Assembly (NCBI GenBank): GCA_013398955.1
Contig: VWPU01019389.1
Coordinates: forward strand, 1-64,000
Source of the DNA: Callaeas wilsoni
Lineage: Eukaryota > Chordata > Aves > Passeriformes > Callaeidae
Reading direction: 5' to 3'
Length of the DNA stretch: 64,000 nt
Shown here: positions 1 through 10,439 of the stretch, piece after piece
Layout of the letters: each line of letters begins with the position of its first letter
How positions within the stretch are numbered: the first letter of the stretch is position 1
Notes under the pieces: model-generated
What the model was told of the DNA's origin: nothing
Database searches by the model: none
Seen by the model: only the letters and a program-made list of their open reading frames with translations
Position numbers and translations under genes: made by a program

Positions 1-240
1 AGCCGCGAACTCTCCCCTCCAAAAAGCTCTGGCCGTCTCTCTTCCCAAGATGAGAGAAAGAGAGCGAGAGAGCTGGGGGCTGGCCCCAACCCTACTTTTT
101 TTCCAGTCTCCAATCTCACGGTATCTTCCTCCTACTTGGGAAACTTCCGGTGAGGAGAGGAGCCATCAGCAGCCTCCCCTGAGCTGATAACTTCTTTTCT
201 CTGTTAAGTGTCCAGTCATTATGGCCCGTTAGCAGCACGT

Positions 241-534
241 ATGGGGAAAGTTCCTTATGAAGGAAAAAAATTGCAACAAAACAAAAGAAGAACTCCTAAA
301 ACCCCTACACCTCCTCATATATGGGCCAATTTAAAGAGACTCTGTCAGTCATGTTGTGACCAGCCACCCCAAGAGGAGTTCTATAAATGGTGCTTGGAAA
401 TGTCCTTAGAGAGATGGTGTTTGGCTTTGAAAATTGTCTGGACGGCCTTGGTGGGATTATGCAGCCAGCACCCGACACCCCTGGCACCGCTCACACTCCA
501 GCTCTCTGACGACAAATGTGGTTTCAATAGGTGA
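241..534 (+). pseudogene. Endogenous retrovirus env-leader-like fragment (class II type), broken
   Basis: The frame opens at an ATG at 241 and runs 97 codons to a stop at 532-534. A basic N-terminal stretch rich in Lys/Arg/Gln is followed by a Pro-rich segment running into PPHIWANLKRLC. A Trp/Leu-rich hydrophobic stretch (around WCLALKIVWTALVGL) could be an old signal-peptide or membrane segment. This order (basic leader, 'P-P-x-x-W-x-x-L-K' motif, hydrophobic segment) resembles the start of env in betaretrovirus-like endogenous elements, but that is a resemblance judged by eye. A pyrimidine-rich tract ending in AG near 190-212 could be the env splice acceptor. The frame stops just after the hydrophobic segment and no surface-subunit body follows, so it is not functional. 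Alternative: a chance frame in ordinary DNA. The rest of the element, if any, would lie before the window. Confidence 0.38.
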
Positions 535-586
535 ACGTCAGCTTTAGGTATGTTTGGAAGTTTAAAAATGAATCATCGTTTCCTAA

Positions 587-997
587 CAGTCCTACCTCCT
601 AAGTGCTTCTACTCCACTTATTGTCACATCATTTAAGCATACTAGAATGGTACTAGGAAACATCAGTCTCTGGCCAAAAGAATCTGAAGTGCATTTTCTG
701 GGTGCAGAATTAAGTTTCTTCCTAGGGATACTTAGTCTTGATGTCTGTCTTCCAGGCAGAGCAGAAAGAGATTGCCTTCTCTTGCCAAAAGGGATAGAGC
801 AATATTTGTCCTGATTTCTGATGGCGATTGTTGGCGTGCTGCTTGGAGCGGCTGGTACCCTGCTTATGCAAATTCTGTTCAAGAAAAGAAACGTGATACC
901 GGGTGGAAAAATAATAATGAGAAAATCGATAGCGTTTCTGAAAGTCAAACAAGCATCTCTGACTTCACTGTGTCACCTGGCTGATGCTGAAAGCTAA
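587..997 (+). pseudogene. Second open segment after the env-like leader, interrupted by a stop, with a membrane-helix-like tail
   Basis: One reading frame is open from 587 to a TGA at 812-814, then continues from 815 to a TAA at 995-997. The second part has an ATG at 821 and begins with AIVGVLLGAAGTLLMQILF, a good hydrophobic helix with a Gly-rich middle, followed at once by the basic stop-transfer KKRN. A single-pass helix with a basic cytoplasmic edge suits the transmembrane end of an envelope gene. It lies in the same orientation, 50 bp after the env-like leader, which suggests an internally deleted, decayed provirus. I cannot see a fusion peptide, an immunosuppressive-type region or the Cys motif of a transmembrane subunit, so the assignment is weak. 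No flanking LTR is recognisable downstream. Confidence 0.25.
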
Positions 998-1153
998 TGC
1001 TGAGCCTGATTTTCACAGGGAAAAACCCAAACCACAAAACATGGCTAATGCAAGCAACTCACAGTGATACCCAGGCAGCAGGTTTTGCCAAAACCCAGCT
1101 TAGACAGATGCTCCATACAGTCCCTGCCCCCAAAAAAATGAAAAGCAGAGATC

Positions 1154-1195
1154 ACTTCAATGTCTTGCAGGCTCAAAAAAAAAAAAAAAAAAAGA
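1154..1195. repeat. Poly(A) run
   Basis: A homopolymer of about 19 A followed by AGAGATGG, on the + strand. There is no coding remnant upstream with the features of a processed transcript, and avian CR1 machinery does not normally make poly(A)-tailed retrocopies. It is best read as a simple repeat, possibly at the edge of the retroviral debris. Confidence 0.7.
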
Positions 1196-1199
1196 GATG

Positions 1200-4100
1200 G
1201 AGTGGCTGCTAGTAGGGACAAAAATTGGTTTGGGCTTCCCAGGAAACAGCATGATTCTCCTTCCCTGTGGTACTCTGTTCCTCCAGCATATGCCCACAGG
1301 TAGTGTGAACTGTGGGGTCTCAGCTGCAGGCATTCCTTCACCAGAGGAACTCTCCTGGGCACAGGAAATTTTCCTTTTCCCCTCAGTTCCTGTTTTTTGA
1401 GGTCTTAATTTGGCAAGCCCTTGCTTCTGAGCAGGAGAATAGCACAGTCCTGTGAGAATGATGTGGGATGCCCATCCCTGTGGACAGGGACTGGAGAGGG
1501 ATCAGCAGGCCACTTCCCAATGCTTTTCAGATGCCCTCATTGAATGAGGGGTTGGTGGGGACATCCTGGAGATGTCAGAAATGCCAACAGTGAAGGAATG
1601 AAAGAACGAAGGAAAAACCACGGTCACATCTGCAGCTGATTTAATCGTATAAATAAATGGTAGGTTCCTCTGGCACTGCCAGCACAAATAATTAAATGGT
1701 GCATTTGGGTTCTAGGACACCAAAATACAGAGGGATATGAGAGTGACATGTATGTATTTGTCCCAAATCGTATGTTTATCTTTTTTCCGTTTCTGCAATT
1801 AAAAATTCATTAATAACCATATGACTAAAGTAAAAGCAGGGCAGCGGGGCTGGACTGGGTTGTGCATCACACTGCATGTGCAGGAGCTGGGGGCTGCTGT
1901 GCCTGGAGTGAGACTGGGGCTCTGGTTTTATTTAGGGCCACGCCTCTGCAGTTTTAAGACAACACAATGCAATTACTCTGACCACAAAATGTTCTGCTAG
2001 AGCCTGATGGTCCCCGATGCCACCAGGAAGGGAGATGCTGGGAGCAGGCCAGCCTTGCCAAAGCCTCTGCAATGGGACTGTCAGCAGTCATCTCCCTTCT
2101 CAGGCAGCCCCTAGATGCTAAGGTGAGCTTAACTCTATATGTGTCTGCCACACCCAGAAACTCTTTTCCTGTAACTACCTGCTTTTTTCCTATATAGGTG
2201 TACAGCTGAGGATGTGTGAGATGGATACTGGCATCCAGAGCCTGAAAAATGTTCTTTTCTCCTCTTGAAAAATCTTTGCCGATGCTGGGAATCTGCTGCT
2301 TCTGTTCAGGTGAAGCTCCCTTGGCACTTTTTCTTAGGAGCAATGAAGACATCAAGCTTTATATGGATTCCATTATTATTTTGTTTTATTGTGTTGTCAT
2401 TTTATGAGGGACTTGAGGCCCACAGGGAGCAGGAAGTCGCTACCAACTAAACCAGGGTGGGGAGCAGAGGAGGCACGTCGAGGCTGCCTGGTATCGGGGA
2501 ATGATTTCATCCAGAGCCCTATTGTGGCAGGGAAACAATTCCCGTTTACCAACAGGCCCACTATTGTGCTGCTGGTGCCAGAGGAAATCTGTGGCTGAGC
2601 AGGGTTGCACAATTGCCGGTGTGGTCCCTGCCAGAGCCCTTGGCTCCATGCAGTTGGGACAGCAGGCAGGGCTCAGCATGGCATGTGGGTACCGATAGAC
2701 CTTGGTGAGGCGGCCTGAACCTGGTCGCACAGTCACAGGCTGTTATTATTTTGCTGTGAGAATCAGAGGACTGATCCATGCTGATACACCCCCTCCTACT
2801 TGCTTCCCTGCCCTCTTACATCAGCTTGAGGGTCCTTGGGCCAATCAAATGTGTGACCCTACAAGCGGTGTTATGGGTATTGCGTGAGGTCCAAGCAAGG
2901 GAAGGGTGAGTCATCTTATGCCATCCTTTTATTGTTTTTAAAGCTGAGCTCCATGTAGGTAATGTGTGAGTTAAGATGACAAGTGGTGTTGAAGGGTTTC
3001 AATCTCCTTATCTCTTTCCCAGACTACTTCATCCAGAATTCAAATCATCTAAATGCAGACCTCTGTGCCTCTGCCTTCCTCTTCTTCTCCTTTCAGTTCA
3101 TTTGCTTTTAAAATGGATATTCAATTTTAACCTGAGGAGTAGGAATGGAGCAGCTTTGAATGGAATGAAAGAGACACAATGCTAATCTGATTTGCACATC
3201 CAAACTCCACTGCCAGCACCTCTGAACTGAACCCTCAAAACCCTCCAAGCCAGCAACACTGTGTGTCTAGACAAAGAATCCACACTAAGTCACTATCCAT
3301 GAGCAGACACAAAGTCTCAGATAGTCAGAGAAATTTAGAGGCTTCCTAGACAGCACACAGCACAGCTACACATTGGCTGTGGGGTCGTGGCGGCTCCTGA
3401 GATGTCCAGGCTGGGTTTTAAGGGATACATAGGCATAACTTTAAGGTTTACAGATGTGTCCGTGCTCACATGGCTACAGCTCACGCAGCTACATGAGCTA
3501 ATTTTCATGAAGTGTTTTGGGGGCTGCCAGCAATGCAGATCCTGTATAGAACAAGCTGTGGCAGGGAGCTGGGATTTACTTGCATCTCAGGAAGGTTTCA
3601 TTGCGTGTCCTGAGTTCCCACAGCTCTAGCTACCCAGGCTTGAAGCTATTGCAGGTTTGTCCCTGACCGTATGACAGCAACATTCTCCAAGTCATGCTGA
3701 TGCCTTGTAGAAGCTGACTTGGAACAGAGGCTAGACAGAGTGAAGGGATAAAGGTACTTATTGAAAGGCCTTCACAGGGTACACCTTGGGCAGCGCAGGA
3801 GTCTCACAGAGACTACACCCAAAGTGGACGACAGTCACATGTTTTTCGGACAGATATAAGTTTTGTCCATTTGCATATCAGAGGTTAATTGTCCAATTAC
3901 AATTTCAGGTAGTGCAGTCCCATTCTCCCAGTTTGCTCCCCCCCCCAGCTCACTTTTGTTAGCATTTCTTGGGGCCTGAGACAGTGAGGTGTCCTTGATT
4001 CTCAGGCCTAGAGAGGAATTGTAGTATCTGACCAAAATGGAAAAAACAGTAGCCAACACTCTATATGGAGCTCAGAGTTACACACTAAAGAATCGCAGGA

Positions 4101-5100
4101 TTACAAACATATGAAAATATAAAAGCTAAAATCCTAAGGCATCAGTGCTGCACATAGATCTGGTTGGTTGTTATCCTCTACCTTCTTCAACTACCCTGTC
4201 TCCTCATGGGAGGCAGCTCTTAGGGTTATGATTACTGGTCCTACCCCAGAAGTCAGTGCTGGAAAATAAGAAATGACCTGATTTTTCATATCTCCTTTGA
4301 AAACTTGGAAACAGAGCTACACCCTAACTCAGCAGGACTGCAGCAATACTAACCAACCCCTTAGGACTTCTCTGCATGAAAAGAGACTGAGACAACCCTG
4401 AAACAGTCAAAAATGGTTTTAATTTAGTTCCTGTATGGTGTGTTCACCAAGCAGGGACTGGGAGCAGCCTCCAAGCCTAACTGTTGTTTCTCCATAAGGG
4501 AATTTATAGAAACATCCAAGTGGAGGGACACATACTCCTGTGGTGTCATGTCAGAATTTCTACAAAACCATGTAATTTGTGCACGTGTGCAACCTTGTAT
4601 TTTGTTTTCGGGTTGGATTTTTTTCACTTTCTGTCATAGGCTGCTGGCAGATAAAGTACTACTCCCTCAGCCCGTTATGAGTGTACACTGAGCCATTCCC
4701 AGCCAATTGGAGCTTTTCCACAAGATGGTAGTTAGCCCAGTCTGTAATTGAAACAGGGCATGGATGCTCCTGGGGAAGGCAAATATCAGCCAAAAAAACA
4801 GGCCGTGATAGTCAAAGATATTTAATATACAAATAAGAAGATGTTTCATAAATATCTTATAAAAACTGTAATTTACTTCCCAATATTTCTGCAGATTATC
4901 CTAATGCAAACAGCAGATGTATTTTGGAACGAGACAAATGTTTAGCAAAATTAAAGTTATTCATGTGCAGTCACACAGGGAATATTTGCATGATATTTTA
5001 CTAATTGCTCTAAAATCTGAATTGTAGCAAATAAACAAACGGGGGAAAAAATAAACCAGCAGAAAGATTAGCCCCAGGCCTCTCTTTTTAAGTTCTCTGA
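1200..5100. other. Non-coding stretch, nothing specific recognised
   Basis: Mixed-composition sequence with only short random open frames, a C10-like homopolymer near 3,942, and scattered polyadenylation-like AATAAA words. I see no repeat, RNA gene or exon that I can support here. The block at 4,860-5,060 is AT-rich and complex but has no distinguishing motif beyond one ATTTGCAT octamer. Confidence 0.5.
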
Positions 5101-5108
5101 GTCTTTCT

Positions 5109-5300
5109 TCAACAGCTCAACCTTTTTTCTCTGGTGTCCTGGGCTTCTTCCCGAGTGTCCTCATCATTCTTCTCAGGCCTGTTACCTTTTTGCAGACTCT
5201 TGTTTTTCCCTGACAGGGTTTCTTCCAAGAGGGGTTTGCTTTTCTTCTTCCCTCGGAGTCTGCACCTCCCCTGGTCTGCAGCTCTGCCTGCTCCTGTTTC
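5109..5300 (-). other. Weak candidate coding relic: lysine/glutamate-rich C-terminal-like frame
   Basis: On the minus strand a frame is open for 63 codons between an upstream TAA (5,301-5,303) and a TGA (5,109-5,111). It reads as a highly charged peptide with a KKKSKPLLEETLSGKNK segment and an Asn-Asp-Glu-Asp-Thr-Arg-Glu-Glu segment. It lacks the Cys/Trp/Phe/His-rich look of most chance frames here. However, purine-rich DNA automatically encodes Lys, Glu, Arg and Gly, and this strand is purine-rich, so composition alone can explain it. No good splice acceptor with a pyrimidine tract precedes it, and no poly(A) signal is obvious just downstream. I could not match it to a family. It could be a decayed exon, a terminal exon of an unrecognised gene, or nothing. 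Confidence 0.12.
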
Positions 5301-5309
5301 TTATTGCTT

Positions 5310-8300
5310 GACTGGAGCCAACAAGACTAATTTCCAATGGTCAAATTTTGTCATAATTTTAGGGAAGTACTTTGCTATCGTATCGAGTTCAGGGATTGCC
5401 CCAAAGAGGATTAGCCATAGAGAAAAACCCAACACAAAAGGAGTAGATGCTTTTATATTGGCCAGGAATTCAGACTTTGGTTACTTTAGCCTTCTCTTAC
5501 AAGTTTCAAGTTACAGCAGCAAGGATCAAGTTGTAGTTGCTGATTGTTATGACATTATTTTTTGTCAGGTCTATTTATTTGCTCTCCCACAAAAGAGAAT
5601 GTATTTCAAGACGTCAAAATATTTTGTTCTCCTTCATTTGATTGTAAGAGGAGTCTTAGGCGAGGTAAGAAAAATGTATGTTCATCAAAATGTTGATGCA
5701 CAGTATATGGTTACATGCTTGTGTATGTTTCATCCACCCAAAGGAATACTGAGGGTACAAAAAATCAAGCAGTAGGAATTTAGCAAGGGTCAGAATTAAA
5801 ACTGATATGTCTTACATAGAAATCACATGGACTGCAGGAGCAAGTGGGCTGCAGCATCGGAAACAGAAGTCCTTGATTTCACACTGTAGCTGCGTTTTAC
5901 CCAAGGTGTTGGAGTTTCTTACAACAGTGAGTATCTCTTATTATCCTTCTGTCCAGCCATGTAGGTGGGTACGAAACGCACCTCTTACACATGACCTCTA
6001 TGGCAAAGGGAATTTTTTTAGCATCTGAGTCTTAAGGATGCAAAATCGCATTGTAAGTCATGTCCCTAACACTGAAAATTCTCCCTGTTCCATTTTGGAT
6101 TCTGCAGGAGAGTCTGGGAGCCTTGGAGGGAGTCCAGCCTGATGTGGGGTGCACACCTTCTCTTAGCTCACATAACAAGCATTTTCAGGATCCTGCTCGT
6201 CATGCTGGCCAGTATTTTCATTTTAACCTTCATTTTCCTTACAATTGTGAGGTGCAAGTGGATGGGGATGTTGAGCTAAGTGCACAGGTAGGTGCTAATA
6301 AATAATATAAGTTGTACGTCTCAGTCCTCTGAGGTTTTGTTAAAGTACTTCTCTAGGGTCAGTTGGTAACTTCTCATGTAAACTGGTATTTTATTTTTTT
6401 TATTTGGAACAAGGAAATTAATACAAAAGTTGATGGGTATATTATCTGACTAAACAGGAAAAACAAAGGGCAGACCACGGCATTACTGTCAATATTCTTT
6501 TTTCTTTAAGGGAGGAGGTTTCCATTCATGAAGTTTACACTTTGAACTCATTAAAGTCTTTCTTTAGCCTCTCCCATCTGCAGGTCATCACAGGAATATG
6601 TAAAAAGGAAATGTTTTATTTTAACAGAGTCAAACAAAGTACATTAAACACACACTTGCCACTGCGTAACATTCCTTACGCTAAATCACAGAACCAAGAA
6701 GAACTTTTTTTCCTGCCTCGGTTTTTTACTTCATTGAAAGACCTCAAAGTAGAATATTCTTTCAGGAAGCCTAAATTGTATTACTGGAAGTAATAGCAAT
6801 CTCCTAAGCAAAATCCCATGGGGCTCATGGCACTCTGCTTTCTGAAAAGCTGCATTCAAACACATGCCGTGTTGCCGCTTTCCTGAACACTGCTCTCATG
6901 GTTGTGTGCAGGGAGCTTTGGATGATGCCAAAGCAACTGGATATTTTTGCATTGGGGCCTTCCAGGTGTTTCGGCCTTTATGGGAGTCTGGGGTCTTGGG
7001 AGAAGCTGTGAGAGTCCTGCCCAACCATCCTAACTTTGGTCCTGCTTCTCGCTGTTTGATATGCCCGTGTAACTTCTACGAGTGTAAATAAAAGTTATGT
7101 ACACGCATAGAGAGGGAAACAGATGCATTTTCCTTGGCTTAAGACAAGCAGCATCTCCCCAGGGAGCTACTTAGGAGGTTATTGAGGAGACAACAGCAAA
7201 CTGGAGTGAGTTGTACCTTTCTACATATGTGTTGTAGAAATTATTGGTGTGTTGCTGATGTTTATGGCGAACAAATAGTTTATTTCTGGGCTAAGAAACA
7301 TTCCAGTGTAAATACTCAACTGGCAGCTAGCTGGAAGTTTGCCACTTGAAGTTAAAAGGCCCGTGACCAATGGTGTCAGATTAACATTTCCAAGTTGGAC
7401 AATGTACAAATGGTGTTCTTGGACTGAAACAGAAATAGATGAAAGTGGTCTACTGCAGTGCAAATAACAAACTGGCAACCAGCTGGTCATTGGAAAGAGA
7501 ATATACTATGGGAATATGCTTTCTGCAGAAGTACTTTATTTTGGAGATAAGTATCAACAATAGGAAGATGAGGCTTATTTAACAAGAACCATATGGTCTC
7601 ATCCTGCTTTTATTTCACTCAGTGGCAAAGCCCTGATTGTCTTTTGTAGGTGCAGAATGAGGATTACTGCTAATAAACAAGAAGTACAATAAGCTGTTGA
7701 TCCATTGTTGCCCTTCAAGAGTTATAAACAGGTTATTTTTAATGCACATGCTGATATTTCAGAAGACAGTAACTGGAAGGAAGCAGAATTGAAGGTGCTT
7801 GCTGAAAAACAACTTCGTCTGAGAAAATAAACCAAGACAAAGAGCCATTCAAGACAAAGTTATCAAACTTTGTGAAACCAATACAGCGACATTTCCAAAC
7901 TGATAAGTGGAGAAGTAGTGGATGGGTTTGTTCAAAAGGAAAATTAGTTGGAATTTTTGTGGAGACAAAACAATAGCCTGTCAAAAGTAACTTATGAGCA
8001 AATGGAGAATAAGGCAGGGACTTTGTTGAGGTTTAAGTAACTACACAATTTAATCTGTTAGCAATGCAATTAAAGATAACAGAATTTAGCGTTCCTAAAT
8101 TTTTTTTTTCTTTAGCACAAATTAATTTTGTGACTATAGAAAAAGAAAAGAAAGGAAAGAAAGGAAAATGAAACCCAAGGGAGTTGCAGCCTCAATGGAA
8201 AATCCAGTTTTGGGAACTTTTCAAGGATGTAAAACATCGTCTAGAATTGTTTACTTTTATGGGTAGGAAGTAAAAAATAAGTCAAGTAGGAGTGGAAATG

Positions 8301-8540
8301 GCATTCTTACCATAGCTGGAAGGTTGCAGTAAAATCAATAAAAGTCAGCATTGCAAATTCATTTTTTCAACTGGTTGTGCTTTGTTGCTGTTTTGTTTTG
8401 GTTTTATTTTTACAGTGGTCAAAGATTTTTATTTTGGTCTCAAAAAGACAGCAGGTAGGAAACCACTAATTATCAAGAAAATACCAAGATTTGAATATGA
8501 AAAATATGGATCATGTATGCAGAGGTTCATATCTCCCTTT
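5310..8540. other. Non-coding stretch, AT-rich
   Basis: This holds only chance open frames, including most of the longest one in the window (5,134-5,775, + strand), which shows no recognisable domain. There is a short A/G-rich simple stretch (AAAGG-type) at about 8,141-8,170. No RNA gene or transposon could be supported. Confidence 0.45.
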
Positions 8541-8586
8541 GTGTGTAAGTAATCAATCCCATTGATTTCCATGTGTCTGAATACAG
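8540..8586 (-). repeat. Possible relic of an ancient sauropsid interspersed repeat (CCATTGACTTCAATGGG type)
   Basis: The local words GTAAGTAATCAATCCCATTGATTTCCAT resemble, with changes, the reverse complement of the motif 'CCCATTGACTTCAATGGGACTACTCAC' that recurs in reptile and bird genomes. I recognise the motif but not a secure family name. Similar relics lie near 22,812, 33,811, 55,610 and 61,420. Confidence 0.3.
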
Positions 8587-8589
8587 CTT

Positions 8590-10330
8590 AAAACAATCAG
8601 AGATATCAAAATTATGTTATGTAACATATTGAGGTACATCATATTACTAACTCTGCTGGTGTTGCTCACCAACTTCCTTTTTCTTCTCTTCTTCCTTTAA
8701 AGTATAGCAAATAATGGAAGCATAAAGAAACAGTACAGAACCTGAAGCATTTGAAGATTCAGATATGTGGTTTGACTGTCTTATAATCTCCATTTTCAAC
8801 CTTGATCACCCCTTCCCTAGGACTCCCTTATCTTTACACTGATGGCAAAACAGCCTTAAACAATTTCTGTGGGTTTTTTGGGCTCCTGATGCCCACCTCA
8901 ACCACTCCATCTGAAAAATGTTGAATCCTCAGCACAAATTACTGTAATTTGAAAGTACTTTCAAGGCAGCCCAACGATGAGGATGATCCCATACTATCCA
9001 TGATGGAAGTACATGACAAGTGTGGTCTTCATCCAAAGCTCTTGAAAGTGCAGGGATGTTTCTCCTGCGTGACTTGGCAAGCTGTTCACAGGTGGGCCCT
9101 GGTGGAATAGGAATTCAGATGCCAATACTTTCAGGATTCAGTTTTTCCAAGTTCCCAGCAGTTCTCTAATAAAAGGGGATGGAACAGAATTTGGGTTCCG
9201 TGTCCATTTATAGGACCAGTAGTAATTTGGCAATGTTACCAATAAATAAACACCCACACTTCCCTAAAGAGTGGGACTGCACCACCTCACTGTCCAGCTC
9301 CTCAAAGCTGAGGAGAACTCTCTGATTTTGTCTCTCCCTTGCTTTTCTTTTCCCCAAGCAGTGGGGATAGCTGAAGAAGCCCGTCATCGTTTTATTGCTG
9401 TTTCTAATAAACACATATGGTGATGCCTATAACAAGAACAACAACGAGTTGCTATTGTTCAGCACACGGCCATATGTGGGCTGTCCAGCGGCTCAGCAGC
9501 TGCATCGTGAGTGCTCAGGAATGTCGATAGCCCGGAGAGAAAGGAATGATTTTTAAGGGCTCTGAGCCTCACAAATAGTGCGTCTGCTTTACATACCGCT
9601 GTTGCTAAAACAACTTCTGACCATGGAGTGCCAAAAGCATAGATGTGGTGTTAGTCACTACAAAAGTTTATAAGGTGATTAAATTGTTAGTAATTGCAAT
9701 GCAGACTGAAAAATTAGTTGGGAATATGTTGAAAAGGGCTTTGCAAAACAAAAAGGCCCAAATAAATATTTATATAATTATTTTATATGTATATACATAT
9801 GTATGCATCTGTATGTGTGTATGTATAAACTTAGCACTATTATTTTTTTACATCAGAATCTCAGGCACTTGCACTTCTAGTACTTCACATACTAAAAACT
9901 TTGACCCCAGCACTAATCCATATTTCTTTTATCCCACTGTGCAAGGTTGAAAGGCATGCAATCTGCCAACAGTTCTTTCTCCATTAACTACATTTCCCTC
10001 TAGCCTCATATGGCTCTGCTTAGGATGGATAATCAACACTTCAGTGATGCAGATGCAGCCCAAATATGATGGTTGGGATGCCTCATGTACAACTGTGTTT
10101 CTAACACTCTTGTTTTCCTGATGCCATATCTAAACAGCAACCTGATTGAAAATGAACAGCCCATCTGCACATCTTCATTTTTTCCAGCAGTGTGTTTGAG
10201 GGGAGAGAGAGACTGTGATTGAGAGAAAAGAGAAATAACGCTTGATAGCACGCAACATTGTTTTCAAATTTGGAAAAAAAACCAGTCAGGCAACCAATGC
10301 TTTATTAAAGCCCCTGAATAATTTAACTGA
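8590..10330. other. Non-coding stretch with TA/TG-rich patch
   Basis: Ordinary sequence. An imperfect TATA/TATG-rich patch runs from about 9,765 to 9,830. No gene, RNA or transposon is supported. Confidence 0.45.
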
Positions 10331-10340
10331 TTTTATGTGC

Positions 10341-10349
10341 ATGTGTGTA

Positions 10350-10398
<49 letters not shown>
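10341..10398. repeat. Compound microsatellite (TG)n-(GA)n
   Basis: An imperfect then perfect TG run (about 10,341-10,369) passes directly into a GA run with one AAA interruption (to about 10,398). A second short GAGAGA run follows at about 10,424-10,436. TG/GA switches of this kind are length-variable and usually polymorphic. Confidence 0.95.
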
Positions 10399-10439
10399 TG
10401 CCAAGTACCTACTGTAAATAAGAAGAGAGAGAGAGAAAA

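Noticed and set aside
1154..1195. Poly(A) run as the tail of a processed pseudogene
   Set aside because: No retrocopy body is recognisable upstream and such retrocopies are rare in birds.
5134..5775. 213-codon open frame on the + strand
   Set aside because: Longest frame in the window but with no domain or family signature and a composition shift along its length. A frame of this length is only mildly surprising by chance in 64 kb on two strands.
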